Assembly (NCBI GenBank): GCA_903828145.1
Contig: CAIKKY010000021.1
Location: forward strand, 62,001 to 126,000
Length of the DNA: 64,000 bases
Direction: 5' to 3'
Source of the DNA: an uncultured Hyphomicrobiales bacterium
GTDB lineage: Bacteria > Pseudomonadota > Alphaproteobacteria > Rhizobiales > Devosiaceae
The notes beneath the pieces are model-generated. The model made no database searches, was not told the origin of the DNA, and was given only the letters and a program-made list of their open reading frames with translations. The translations under genes were made by a program, and so were the position numbers. Positions 8,630 through 18,770 of the stretch are shown here, one piece after another. Within the stretch, counting starts at the first letter, position 1. Each line of letters starts with the position of its first letter.

Positions 8630-9448
8630 TTATTGGCTGTCCGGCCCCGGTGCTGCGGCCTGACGCAGCGTCTCCAGTTTCACCCGCATCGCGTCGGAAA
8701 TAGGGCGAGCCAGCCCACGCTCATAGGCTTCCAGCATCAGGGCGTTGCTTTCGGTCTCAATCGCCTCGATCAGCCGGGCGCGGAACACCGGCCCCTCGAG
8801 CCCGGGGGGAATGGGCGGCAGGAAGCGCGCCTTGGCGGTGCCGCGCCACAGCAGAAGGCTGCGCCGCCCCCAGAACAGGCCCGAATTGAGCGCCACCGGC
8901 ACCACTGGCACATTCAGCGATTGATAGAGGCGGACCACACCCTGCCGGTAGTCCGGCTCCTCCAGCGGCGCCTTGCGGGTACCTTCGGGGAAAATGATAA
9001 TCCGCGCACCCCGCGCAATGGCCGCCCGCGCCTCTTCGATCATCGCCGGAATGGCCTGCGCCCCCAGCGACCGGTCGATGCGGATCGTGTCGAAGTTCTG
9101 CGCCGCGCGCCCGAAAAACGGCAGGTCCATCAGCTCTTTTTTCGCAATGAAGGCCGGGCGCTTCGAGGCCGGCAGCAGCGCGAAAATATCCCAGTCGCTC
9201 ATGTGCTTGGCCGCGAGAATGGCCGGACCATCGGGGATGTTCTCTTCCCCCTCGATCACGGTGCGAATGCCGCCAAACAGCCAGAGCGCCACGCGGTTGG
9301 AATAGGCCCAATACAGCGCCGCCGACCAGCCAAAGCGCGAGCCGGGTCTCGTCAGCACAGCCCCAAGGCCAACGACAATCGACAAAACGCCAGTCTGCAC
9401 CCAGTAGAAGGCGTAAAACAGCAGCGAACGCAGGCCCTGGGCAATCAC
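8630..9448 (-). CDS. plsC: 1-acyl-sn-glycerol-3-phosphate acyltransferase
   Basis: A 272-residue inner-membrane lysophosphatidate acyltransferase of phospholipid synthesis. An N-terminal membrane segment (about residues 7-32) precedes the HX4D acyltransferase motif (HMSDWD, His82-Asp87) and the FPEGTR substrate-binding motif near residues 153-158. Length is typical. It lies 29 bases downstream of ftsX on the same strand and may be transcribed with ftsE-ftsX, an arrangement common in alphaproteobacteria. It could instead acylate another lysolipid. Confidence 0.92.
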   Translation of the reverse strand: MIAQGLRSLLFYAFYWVQTGVLSIVVGLGAVLTRPGSRFGWSAALYWAYSNRVALWLFGGIRTVIEGEENIPDGPAILAAKHMSDWDIFALLPASKRPAFIAKKELMDLPFFGRAAQNFDTIRIDRSLGAQAIPAMIEEARAAIARGARIIIFPEGTRKAPLEEPDYRQGVVRLYQSLNVPVVPVALNSGLFWGRRSLLLWRGTAKARFLPPIPPGLEGPVFRARLIEAIETESNALMLEAYERGLARPISDAMRVKLETLRQAAAPGPDSQ

Positions 9449-9477
9449 GCTGCCACTCCTTGAACCGATGAAAACAC

Positions 9478-10416
9478 TCAGGATGTCGTTTGCAGAAAGC
9501 GGCGCACGGTAATGCGCGAGGTGATTGCCGTGACTGCCGCAATCACAGGAACCACGGCGATGAGCCCGAGGAGCCCGTCGAGCCCGAGAGCAAAGCGTCC
9601 AAACAGCACGCCCAATTGTTGCCCCGCCGCCTGCGGCATGACCGCCCCCACGGCGAAGCCGACGACAATGAAGAACACGATGGCGGCAAACCCGCCCAAC
9701 ATGCCCCCCCGGAACCCGATGGTGAGGAACCGGCCCTGAAACTCGCCCGCAATGAAGCTGTTCGAGGCGCCGATGAAATGCAGCACATCCACAATGCTGC
9801 GGTTCGACGCCATGGTGCCGCGCGTGGCGAACACAATCGCCAGCACCGTGGCCACCATGATGAGCATCAAAACCAAGAGCCCCGAGGCGACAATGGTGCC
9901 CGCCATGCCGTTAAGCTGCTGCCGCCACGCCGCATGCGTATCGAGACTGGCCCCCTCAACCGCCTTGAGGTCGCTTGTCAGCTTGTCGATATCCGCCTCA
10001 CGCGGGTCCGCCAGCTGCACCACCACGAGGCGCGGCACATCGAGGGCGGAAAGATCCACCCCAGCGCCCAGCCAGGGGGTCAGGAGATCCTGCGTTTCTT
10101 CAAGGCTCAGGGCCCGCGCGCTGGCAACGCCCGGAGTCGCCTCAGCCAGGGCCACTGCCGTGCGGAGGCTCGAGTCCATGACCGCACCATCCACGGGCCG
10201 GAGCTGGATTGTCACTTCGCGCCCGACATCGGCCGACCAGCCCAGGGCTGATTTCTGCACCAGCACAACGCCGCCCAGGGTCATGGCCGACAGGAAACTC
10301 ATGATGGCGATAAGGGTGACCAGCGTGCGCCCCGCCACCGACCGCTCGGGCACGATGGGGGCGCTCTGTTCGCCGCGTGCCAGGCCCGGAAGCCTCAGAA
10401 AGCGCCACTCAGCCAT
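9478..10416 (-). CDS. ftsX: Cell division protein FtsX
   Basis: The 312-residue membrane partner of FtsE, which links the divisome to periplasmic peptidoglycan hydrolase activation. One membrane segment lies near residues 30-55, a periplasmic domain follows, and three more membrane segments fill the C-terminal half. I use the ATG at 10416 because the extra seven residues from the ATG at 10437 only read out of frame through the end of ftsE. With this start the gene overlaps ftsE by eight bases. FtsEX acts as a membrane complex at the septum. Confidence 0.92.
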   Translation of the reverse strand: MAEWRFLRLPGLARGEQSAPIVPERSVAGRTLVTLIAIMSFLSAMTLGGVVLVQKSALGWSADVGREVTIQLRPVDGAVMDSSLRTAVALAEATPGVASARALSLEETQDLLTPWLGAGVDLSALDVPRLVVVQLADPREADIDKLTSDLKAVEGASLDTHAAWRQQLNGMAGTIVASGLLVLMLIMVATVLAIVFATRGTMASNRSIVDVLHFIGASNSFIAGEFQGRFLTIGFRGGMLGGFAAIVFFIVVGFAVGAVMPQAAGQQLGVLFGRFALGLDGLLGLIAVVPVIAAVTAITSRITVRRFLQTTS

Positions 10417-11089
10417 GGATATGGACCTGTCCGTCATTCAGCACCATGCGCGGGAACGGGAAATTGTCGAGCAGCGGCAATTCGTGCGTCGCGAGGATGA
10501 TCGTTGTGCCCATGCGGTTCAGTTCGGCAAACAGCCGGATCAGCCGCAACGACAGGTCCGGGTCCACATTGCCCGTCGGCTCGTCTGCCAACAGGATATC
10601 GGGCCGCCCGATCACCGCACGCGCAATCGCCGCCCGCTGCTTTTCCCCGCCCGAGAGCAGCGCCGGAAGCGCGTTGAGCCGTTCGCCCAGCCCCACCCAT
10701 TCCAACAGCTCAATCACATTGGCGCGGTAGCTCGATTCCTGCTCGCCGAGCACCCGCAGCGGCAAGGCCACATTTTCATAGGTGGTCAGATGGTCAAGCA
10801 GCCGGAATTCCTGGAACACGATGCCGATGTGCCGCCGCATCTGCAGCAGCCCATCCTGATCGAGTTGGGTCGTATCCTTGCCGAACAGCATCACCTTGCC
10901 GCGCGTCGGTTTCAGCGACAGCAGCAGCAGTTTGAGCAGTGACGTTTTCCCCGCGCCCGAGGGCCCGGTGAGGAAATGAAACGAGCCCGGCTCGATCCGG
11001 AAATCAAGGTCGCGCAAGATTTCCGGGCCCTGCCCGTAGCGCAGGCCCACATTCAAGAATTCGATCACTGGCCATCCGATCCGAATCAC
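10409..11089 (-). CDS. ftsE: Cell division ATP-binding protein FtsE
   Basis: A 226-residue ABC ATPase. Walker A is GPSGAGKTSLLK, the signature is LSGGEKQRAAIARAV, Walker B with D-loop is LLADEPTGNVDP, and the H-loop histidine is in ATHELP. The direct overlap with ftsX identifies it as FtsE rather than another LolD-like ATPase. It is divergent from the zinc-ribbon gene at 11224 across 134 bases, where both promoters must lie. Confidence 0.94.
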   Translation of the reverse strand: MIRIGWPVIEFLNVGLRYGQGPEILRDLDFRIEPGSFHFLTGPSGAGKTSLLKLLLLSLKPTRGKVMLFGKDTTQLDQDGLLQMRRHIGIVFQEFRLLDHLTTYENVALPLRVLGEQESSYRANVIELLEWVGLGERLNALPALLSGGEKQRAAIARAVIGRPDILLADEPTGNVDPDLSLRLIRLFAELNRMGTTIILATHELPLLDNFPFPRMVLNDGQVHIHG

Positions 11090-11223
11090 ACCCGGGCATC
11101 ATAACAAAGCCCCGGCACCCGCCGCGGCTTGTTGCCGACAATTCCGCCCAAATCTTGATCTGCCTCCTAAGGATTCGCTGCCGGATTGACAAACCTTAAC
11201 CGCCTTGGCGCTATCTTTGCAGG

Positions 11224-12204
11224 ATGAGCGCGACAAGTCCGACCACCGTAACGATCGAGTGCCCCAGTTGCGGCACCCAATATGCCCTGCCCAACGATGC
11301 CGTTGGTCCGGCAGGTCGCAAGGTATCCTGCGCCAAATGCGGCACGTCCTGGCACGCCGAACGTCCCGCCGAGGCCGATCTCGCCACAGATGACGCCAGC
11401 CGATCGCCCGCAGGGCAACCGGGCGTTACCGCCCTGTCCGACACCGAAGAAAATCGGCTCGATGATCGCTTCAAAGACCTCGACATCAAGCTGAAGGCCC
11501 CGCGCAAGCGCCAGCTCGGCGGCATCGATCTCAATGCCATCGGCATCGACGAGGGCATGAGCGGGGGCACGGGTCAGCGCGCCGGGCGCTATCGCCGCTC
11601 GCGCACGGATGCCGAATTGCGCGGCCCCGGTGAACGGATTCTTGCGCGGCTGCGGCTGCTATCACTCCTCAGCACCGTGGCGCTCGCCGCCGGTCTCGTG
11701 GTTTTCCGCACCGATGTGGTGCGTGCGGCGCCCGATCTGGCCGCGCTCTACGATGCCGTAGGCCTGCCGGTGAATGTCATAGGGCTCGACATCACGGACC
11801 TCCGCACGCTCGTCGCCAAGCGAGGCAGCACCGATGTGATGACGGTTGAAATGGCCCTCGCCAATGCAACATCCGGCACGGTGAGCATTCCCGAGGTCAT
11901 CATCACCCTGCTGAATGACGACCATGAAATCCTCTACGCCTGGAGCGTGATGCCCATGGTGCCGACGGTCGCGGCGGGCGAACGCGCCAGCGTCAGCGCC
12001 GAACTGTCAAACCCGCCCATCGCCACGCGCCGCGTGCTGGTGAGTTTTGCCGGTGGCCCGGTGCCCGATGTTGCCCTCGTGCCACGAACGAAACCAAAAG
12101 CGCCCTCGTTTACGGTTGAGCAACCTACCCCGCTCGATATCGACAGTCCGGAGGCGGCGAGTCCCGCGGAATCCGATACGGCGCCGTCTCACACCACCCA
12201 TTGA
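11224..12204 (+). CDS. Zinc-ribbon (MJ0042-type) membrane protein
   Basis: A 326-residue protein with an N-terminal zinc ribbon (Cys13, Cys16, Cys36, Cys39 in CPSCG and CAKCG). A charged linker, one membrane helix at about 145-162 and a C-terminal domain resembling DUF3426 follow. The expected topology places the ribbon in the cytoplasm and the C-terminal domain in the periplasm. Such proteins recur next to ftsEX and cpdR in alphaproteobacteria; the function is unknown. It runs directly into cpdR with a 21-base gap, suggesting one transcript. Confidence 0.86.
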   Translation: MSATSPTTVTIECPSCGTQYALPNDAVGPAGRKVSCAKCGTSWHAERPAEADLATDDASRSPAGQPGVTALSDTEENRLDDRFKDLDIKLKAPRKRQLGGIDLNAIGIDEGMSGGTGQRAGRYRRSRTDAELRGPGERILARLRLLSLLSTVALAAGLVVFRTDVVRAAPDLAALYDAVGLPVNVIGLDITDLRTLVAKRGSTDVMTVEMALANATSGTVSIPEVIITLLNDDHEILYAWSVMPMVPTVAAGERASVSAELSNPPIATRRVLVSFAGGPVPDVALVPRTKPKAPSFTVEQPTPLDIDSPEAASPAESDTAPSHTTH

Positions 12205-12225
12205 TGCCTCGGAGTTGCATACCCT

Positions 12226-12636
12226 ATGGCCCGCATCCTCATTGCCGAAGACGATGACAATGTTCGTACCTTCGTGCTGCGTGCGCTCGAAATTGCCGGT
12301 CACGACGTAACAGCCGCCGAAGATGGCGGGCTGGCCGCCGAAATCCTGCTCGAAGAACAGGGCCGCTTCGACCTGCTGGTGTCCGACATCAAGATGCCGG
12401 TCATGGACGGGATCGAGCTGGCCCTCACCGTCGGCGCGCAATATCCCGATCTCACCATCCTGCTGATGACCGGCTTTGCCGATCAGCGCGAGCGCGCGCA
12501 TGGGCTCGACGCGCTGATCTATGATGTCATCGCCAAACCCTTCACGCTCGATGCGCTGATGGGCAAGGTCGACGACGCTCTGGCGGGCCGCCCGCCGCAG
12601 ATTCTGTCGCTGGCGGCTCAGGCCCGGATGGCCTGA
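12226..12636 (+). CDS. cpdR: Cell-cycle response regulator CpdR
   Basis: A 136-residue stand-alone receiver. Acidic residues Asp9-Asp10, phospho-acceptor Asp54 in LVSDIKMPVMDG, a conserved Thr in LLMTGF and Lys in IAKPF make it functional in principle. Together with the length, the absence of an output domain and the neighbourhood, I assign it as CpdR. In Caulobacter and rhizobia its unphosphorylated form sends the ClpXP protease to the cell pole and primes degradation of cell-cycle regulators such as PdeA. It ends four bases from convergent lysA. Confidence 0.85.
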   Translation: MARILIAEDDDNVRTFVLRALEIAGHDVTAAEDGGLAAEILLEEQGRFDLLVSDIKMPVMDGIELALTVGAQYPDLTILLMTGFADQRERAHGLDALIYDVIAKPFTLDALMGKVDDALAGRPPQILSLAAQARMA

Positions 12637-12640
12637 GGCG

Positions 12641-13900
12641 CTAGAGCCAGTCGGGCACGCTATCGAGTGCAATCAGCTCGGCTATGGATTTGCGCGGGCG
12701 CACCACATGCCACCGCGCGCCATCCACCAGCACTTCGGGGATCAACGCCCGCGAATTATAGGTCGAGGCCATGACAGCCCCGTAAGCCCCTGCCGACATG
12801 ACGGCCAGAAGATCGCCCTCTTCCACTTCGGCAATCTCCCGGTCCTGCGCAATGAAATCGCCGGTCTCGCACACCGGACCCACCACATCGGCGGTGATCC
12901 GGGGGCGGTTCGATTGCACCACGGGCTCGATATCGTGGTGCGCTTCATAAAGCGTAGGCCGCACGAGATCGTTCATGGCCGCATCAACAATGATGAAGGT
13001 CTTTTTCCCGTCCTTCACATATTCAACCCGCGTCACCAGCACACCGGCATTGCCGACAATCACCCGGCCCGGCTCCAGCACGAGCGAAACGCCCAGGGGC
13101 TTGATGTGCCGCATGACGATTTCGGCATAGGCCGACGGCGCTGGCGGGGCCGCCTCGTTGAAATGATAGGGAATACCGAGCCCGCCCCCGACATCGGCAT
13201 GGCGGATATCATGACCGGCCGACTTCAGGTCGCGCACGAGTTCCGCCAGCAGCGCGAACGCATTGTCGAACGGGGTCATCGTGGTGATCTGGCTGCCGAT
13301 ATGCATATCGACGCCAACCGCGCGCACGCCCGGCAATTCGGCAATGCGCCGATACACCTCCCGCCCCCGCTCGAAGGGAATGCCGAATTTGTTTTCGGAT
13401 TTGCCGGTCGAAATCTTCTTGTGCGTACCGGCATCCACATCCGGATTGATGCGCACCGATACCGGCGCCGTCACGCCCATCGACACCGCGACATCGCTCA
13501 GGCGCTCCAGTTCCGGCTCGCTTTCCAGATTGAAGCACTTGATGCCGATCTCAAGGCCGCGCCGCATTTCGGCAATGGTCTTGCCCACGCCCGAAAACAC
13601 GATGCGCTCGCCCGGAATACCCGCCGCGACCGCGCGTTCGAGTTCGCCGCCCGACACAACATCGGCCCCGGCGCCTTCAGCCGCGAGGATCGTCAGCACC
13701 GCCTGGTTCGAATTGGCCTTCATCGCATAGGCGACGAGCGGGTTCAGATCGGCAAAAGCCTCGCGCATCACCCGCACATGACGGCGCAGCGTTGCGGCTG
13801 AATAGACATAGAACGGCGTGCCGACCTTGTCGGCCAACAGCTCGACCGGAACATCCTCGGCAAACAGCTTGCCATCGCGATAGGTAAAATGGTGGACCAA
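12641..13900 (-). CDS. lysA: Diaminopimelate decarboxylase
   Basis: A 419-residue PLP enzyme for the last step of lysine synthesis, meso-diaminopimelate to lysine. The PLP lysine is Lys61 in YAMKAN, with a GGGLG phosphate-binding turn and Cys in GPVCETGDF. The start appears to be a TTG at 13900 with GGGGGCGG upstream; no ATG precedes the conserved N-terminal HHFTYRDG. It follows argH on the same strand with a 45-base gap, the usual alphaproteobacterial argH-lysA arrangement. I saw no clear reading frame for the small lipoprotein sometimes found between them. Confidence 0.93.
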   Translation of the reverse strand: MVHHFTYRDGKLFAEDVPVELLADKVGTPFYVYSAATLRRHVRVMREAFADLNPLVAYAMKANSNQAVLTILAAEGAGADVVSGGELERAVAAGIPGERIVFSGVGKTIAEMRRGLEIGIKCFNLESEPELERLSDVAVSMGVTAPVSVRINPDVDAGTHKKISTGKSENKFGIPFERGREVYRRIAELPGVRAVGVDMHIGSQITTMTPFDNAFALLAELVRDLKSAGHDIRHADVGGGLGIPYHFNEAAPPAPSAYAEIVMRHIKPLGVSLVLEPGRVIVGNAGVLVTRVEYVKDGKKTFIIVDAAMNDLVRPTLYEAHHDIEPVVQSNRPRITADVVGPVCETGDFIAQDREIAEVEEGDLLAVMSAGAYGAVMASTYNSRALIPEVLVDGARWHVVRPRKSIAELIALDSVPDWL

Positions 13901-13945
13901 TGCCGCCCCCGAATTCGTCCGGCCCGGATCGGGCCCCTCAAAGGC

Positions 13946-15388
<1,443 letters not shown>

Positions 15389-15432
15389 CTCAACTCCACC
15401 CGTTGACCACCCAACAAACCAGAACGAACCCC

Positions 15433-16089
15433 ATGACGGATCCTTCCTCGGCCCCTGCCCGCTTCACGCGCAAACGCGTCACGATGCTGGCCATTGTCAG
15501 CGCGGTCGTAGCTCTAGTGCTAACCCTCGTGCTTGGCAACGTTTGGCCCGCAACGGCCAGCCAATGTGCGCCCCAGGTGGTGCGCGCCCAACAGGTCGAC
15601 GCGGCCGCGCTCGGCAACCTTGCCGCCCTCACCGGCACAGGCACGGGCCGAGGCTATGCCGACCTGAGCTTTACCGATGCGGACGGGGCAGCCCACAGGC
15701 TTTCCGAATTCGCCGGCAAAAGCCTCCTGGTCAATTTCTGGGCCACCTGGTGCGTGCCCTGCCGCGAGGAAATGCCCGCCCTCAACGCCCTGGCTGAAGG
15801 CCGCAATTCCGATCGCTTCGCCGTGCTGACGATCAACCTTGATATCGGCGAAGGCGGACTCGACAAGGCGCGGGCCTTCCTCGCCGACAATCAGCTCAGC
15901 CATCTGCCGCTGTATGCCGACAGCAGTTTTTCCGCCTTCGACCGGCTGAAGCGCGAGGGCGTTGCCGTCGGCCTGCCCGCTACGGTGCTGCTCGACGAAA
16001 AGGGCTGCGAGCTGGCAATACTTCAGGGTCCTGCCGAATGGAATTCAGCCGATGGACATGCTGTAGTGGAGGCGCTCACCGGGAGTTGA
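15433..16089 (+). CDS. tlpA: TlpA-type thiol:disulfide oxidoreductase
   Basis: A 218-residue membrane-anchored periplasmic thioredoxin-like protein. One membrane helix (about residues 17-37) is followed by a thioredoxin fold with the active site WCVPC in [16 protein letters not shown]. TlpA reduces periplasmic cysteines, notably during cytochrome oxidase assembly in rhizobia. The ATG at 15433 is chosen because the upstream extension overlaps argH in its entirety. It is divergent from argH, as in rhizobia, and three bases from the PfkB-family gene downstream. Confidence 0.9.
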   Translation: MTDPSSAPARFTRKRVTMLAIVSAVVALVLTLVLGNVWPATASQCAPQVVRAQQVDAAALGNLAALTGTGTGRGYADLSFTDADGAAHRLSEFAGKSLLVNFWATWCVPCREEMPALNALAEGRNSDRFAVLTINLDIGEGGLDKARAFLADNQLSHLPLYADSSFSAFDRLKREGVAVGLPATVLLDEKGCELAILQGPAEWNSADGHAVVEALTGS

Positions 16090-16092
16090 CCC

Positions 16093-16983
16093 ATGCCCCG
16101 CATCCTCTGCGTCGGTGCCTTGACCATGGATACCATCTTCAGGCTCGACGCCCTGCCGCAGGGGTCAGGCAAATTCATTCCGCTTGCTGCGGTTGAAGTG
16201 GCCGAGGGCATGGCGGCGGCGCAGGCGGCCACCATTGCCCGGCTGGGTGGCGAGGCAACGCTCTGGGCCTCAGCCGGCGACGATGCCACTGGCGACCGCC
16301 TGGTGGCGCAGATCAGCGCCGAAGGCGTTGATTGCTCCGCCGTGCGCCGCGTGCCCGGCGCGCGCTCGGGCTTTGCCACCATCCTCATGGACAAAAAGGG
16401 CAGCACGGTCATTGTGCCGCGCTACGATCCAGCGCTGCTGGTCCCGCCAGTCGGCGTCCCCGATATGGAAGATATCGACGCGGTGCTGGTGGATGTGCGC
16501 TGGCCCGATGCCGCCGAACTGGCGCTCAGGGCCGCAAAAAGCGCCGGGGTTCCCGGCATTCTCGATGCCGACACGGCCGCCATTGATATTTTGCAGCGGC
16601 TGATGCCGCTCGCCTCGCATGTCGTCGCGTCCGACAAGGCGGCTCGCCTCCTCACCAGCACGGCGTCAGCGCCGGAGGCGGCGGCGGCGCTCATTGTCAA
16701 CCATCCGGGCTTCATCACCGTCACGGGCGGCGAAGAAGGCTGCTGGTGGGGTGATGGCGCCACGGTGCGGCACATGCCCGCCCCGCATATCCACGCCGTG
16801 GATACCCTGGCGGCCGGCGACGTTTTCCACGCCGCTTTCGCGCTGCTGCTGGCTGAAAACACCCGGCCCATGGCCGAGATACTGCGCTTTGCATCGGCGG
16901 CCGCAGCCATCAAATGCACACGCTTCGGAGGGCGCCTTGGCGCCCCCACGCGCGATGAAGTCGAGGCCTTCCTCGCCCGTTAG
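16093..16983 (+). CDS. PfkB-family carbohydrate/nucleoside kinase
   Basis: A 296-residue ribokinase-fold kinase. The N-terminal glycine-rich region and the C-terminal signature DTLAAGDVFHAAF, with the catalytic aspartate in AAGD, are intact, and TGGEEG forms part of the nucleotide site. The substrate is not evident; fructose, ribose-like sugars or sulfofructose are all possible for this family. It starts three bases after tlpA with a GGGAG ribosome site and is likely co-transcribed with it. Confidence 0.88.
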   Translation: MPRILCVGALTMDTIFRLDALPQGSGKFIPLAAVEVAEGMAAAQAATIARLGGEATLWASAGDDATGDRLVAQISAEGVDCSAVRRVPGARSGFATILMDKKGSTVIVPRYDPALLVPPVGVPDMEDIDAVLVDVRWPDAAELALRAAKSAGVPGILDADTAAIDILQRLMPLASHVVASDKAARLLTSTASAPEAAAALIVNHPGFITVTGGEEGCWWGDGATVRHMPAPHIHAVDTLAAGDVFHAAFALLLAENTRPMAEILRFASAAAAIKCTRFGGRLGAPTRDEVEAFLAR

Positions 16984-16998
16984 GCGAAGTCGCCTGCT

Positions 16999-17181
16999 CT
17001 AGACGGATTTATCGACATTGCGGCCCTGCCCTTCGGGCGCAGGGGCCGGGCGCGGTGCCTCGGGGGCATCGACGCTCTGGGCATTGTCTTCGGCGGCGCG
17101 GCGCACCGCATACTCGGCCACCTGCCGGGGCGCGCTCACCTGAGCGGCGCGAAGCTGGTTCGTCAGATCTGAGTTCATCAT
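16999..17181 (-). CDS. Possible small protein, 60 residues
   Basis: Open frame from an ATG at 17181 encoding a hydrophilic, proline- and alanine-rich peptide that begins with NSDLTNQLRAAQVSAPRQVAEY and ends in NVDKSV. A longer frame begins upstream, but that part is poor in coding character. It lies 15 bases after the convergent kinase gene and is upstream-adjacent to nothing informative. I do not recognise it. The amphipathic first half looks more protein-like than a random frame, but the call is weak. Confidence 0.35.
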   Translation of the reverse strand: MMNSDLTNQLRAAQVSAPRQVAEYAVRRAAEDNAQSVDAPEAPRPAPAPEGQGRNVDKSV

Positions 17182-17279
17182 GTCACCAAGGCTGGGGTTC
17201 AGACGGGGCCACATTAAGCCCCGGCCCTGAACCCCATCTTGCGCGGCCTCTGCCGACACGATTCAAATTGTCTGCATGA

Positions 17280-17855
17280 TTAGCGGAATTTGCCCGGCGT
17301 CCACAAAACGTCGGTGCGGCCATCGCCATTGGCGACGCGCGCCAGAACGAACAGCAGGTCCGAGAGGCGATTGAGGTAGATCACCGCCTCGGCACTGGTG
17401 TCGGGCTCGCGGTCCTTCAATTCAACCACGAGCCGCTCGGCGCGCCGCGTCACAGTGCGCGCAAGGTGCAACTCAGCCGACAGACGGCTTCCGCCGGGCA
17501 GCACAAAGGTGGTCAAGGGCTGCAGCCGGTCGTTGAACAGGTCGATCTGCTCTTCAAGCCACTGCACCTGGCCGGGCGTCACCCGCAGCGACGGCGGATC
17601 ATTGGGGTTATCGGCGCCCGGCGTCGCAAGGTCCGAGCCCAGATCGAACAGATCGTTCTGGATCCGGCCCAGCACCGCGTCGACATCCGGCGTGTGCTGC
17701 GTTTCAAGCCGCGCGAGGCCGATGGCGCAATTGGCCTCGTCCACGGTGCCATAGGCATCCACCCGCAGATCGAACTTCATGCGGCGCGGGCCGCGCACCA
17801 GCCCGGTCGTGCCGGTATCGCCGGTTTTGGTGTAGATCCTGTTGAGCTTGACCAT
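17280..17855 (-). CDS. Corrinoid adenosyltransferase, PduO type
   Basis: A 191-residue ATP:cob(I)alamin adenosyltransferase that makes adenosylcobalamin. The ATP-binding N-terminal motif YTKTGDTGTTGL, the VDAYGTVDEAN segment and the C-terminal LNRLSDLLFVLAR helix are all conserved in the PduO/MMAB family. It is a single-domain, full-length version. No cobalamin riboswitch is visible upstream. It follows no cobalamin operon here, which suggests a housekeeping role for coenzyme B12 enzymes such as methylmalonyl-CoA mutase elsewhere. Confidence 0.93.
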   Translation of the reverse strand: MVKLNRIYTKTGDTGTTGLVRGPRRMKFDLRVDAYGTVDEANCAIGLARLETQHTPDVDAVLGRIQNDLFDLGSDLATPGADNPNDPPSLRVTPGQVQWLEEQIDLFNDRLQPLTTFVLPGGSRLSAELHLARTVTRRAERLVVELKDREPDTSAEAVIYLNRLSDLLFVLARVANGDGRTDVLWTPGKFR

Positions 17856-17993
17856 GGTGTCCTCGTTTACGCGTTCGTTCAGCTACGCCCTGAAGGCCCG
17901 CAGGGATCACGCATTAACCCTGCATAAAGCATTTTCACCCGCTGGCCCCCGGATTGAGGCAAAAAGGCGCGGTAACAATAAAGGCGTAGCTCC

Positions 17994-18242
17994 ATGCAGG
18001 CTCTCGTGCCCCGGCGGCGTAAATCGGATTGGTTGGTTGAGGCGGATAACCTGCCGCGTCGCGTTGGTCCCGATGCGCCCGTTGCGCCGTTTTTGAGCCA
18101 GCTTGTGGCCCAGGCGACACCGCCTGAACCCACCGCCACCGAGCAGGTTGAAGCCCGGTCGGCCAGCCATGCCTATGCCACTCGGGCCCAGAGCACCAAC
18201 CTGCGCATGCCCGCAGGTTACCGGACGACCGTCGTCGTCTAG
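17994..18242 (+). CDS. Small conserved-looking hypothetical protein
   Basis: 82 residues starting MQALVPRRRKSDWLVEADN, basic at the N-terminus, with a helical PFLSQLVAQA segment and an Ala/Arg-rich remainder. I have the impression of similar short proteins in Rhizobiales but cannot name a family. Support for its being real comes from the fit: it fills the only gap between the divergent adenosyltransferase and the convergent membrane protein, and its stop shares the bases CTAG with that gene's stop. Confidence 0.55.
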   Translation: MQALVPRRRKSDWLVEADNLPRRVGPDAPVAPFLSQLVAQATPPEPTATEQVEARSASHAYATRAQSTNLRMPAGYRTTVVV

Positions 18243-18688
18243 TTCAGCGTCACGTCGCGCCCGGCCCCGGTGATCGACACGGTGAACCCGGCGACCACAT
18301 CAAAGGCGGCCATGATGGTGAGCAGGAAGAACACCGAGTTGGCGCAGGCCCCGACCAGCAGGAATTCGACCAGAAACACCACGAAGACCACGACCGAGAG
18401 CATGTGCTCCACAACCGAGCCGCGCCCGGTATTGGTCGATTTCAGCACCTCGAAAAACAGGCAGATGATGCCGACGATCAGCATCAGATCGCCCGAGGTC
18501 AGGCTCCAGGTGATACCCGAGACCATCGGGATCTCGAAAACCTTCGACAGCCAGCCCCCGGCGGAGCCGCCCATGAACAGGAAGGTGATGAAGTTGTAGC
18601 CGATGAGCGGCAGAATCAGCAGCGGCGGAATGAAGCTGCCCGCGCGGGGGCGCCGCTCAGGCGGGATGAACACGGTCGTCTCAGACAT
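18239..18688 (-). CDS. Conserved membrane protein, four helices
   Basis: A 149-residue inner-membrane protein. After a cytoplasmic RPRAGSFIPP segment there are four hydrophobic helices, at about residues 20-40, 62-84, 95-118 and 122-142. No enzymatic motif is visible. Similar small polytopic proteins are frequent in alphaproteobacteria without known function. Its stop overlaps the stop of the preceding convergent small gene in a shared CTAG. It follows fumC on the same strand with an 82-base gap. Confidence 0.75.
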   Translation of the reverse strand: MSETTVFIPPERRPRAGSFIPPLLILPLIGYNFITFLFMGGSAGGWLSKVFEIPMVSGITWSLTSGDLMLIVGIICLFFEVLKSTNTGRGSVVEHMLSVVVFVVFLVEFLLVGACANSVFFLLTIMAAFDVVAGFTVSITGAGRDVTLN

Positions 18689-18770
18689 GGGGCGGCCTCC
18701 TCCCGACAGGGAAATTACACGGTGAACTTTGCCAGACCGCCGCAGGGGCCGCCAGCCCTAAACCGCCCCC

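Noticed and set aside
9752-10942. 396-residue plus-strand open frame
   Set aside because: Antisense to ftsX and ftsE, which have complete family motifs.
13903-13945. GC-rich inverted repeat between argH and lysA as a terminator
   Set aside because: The stem is only six base pairs (GGCCCG/CGGGCC) with no T-run on the minus strand, and the genes are likely co-transcribed.
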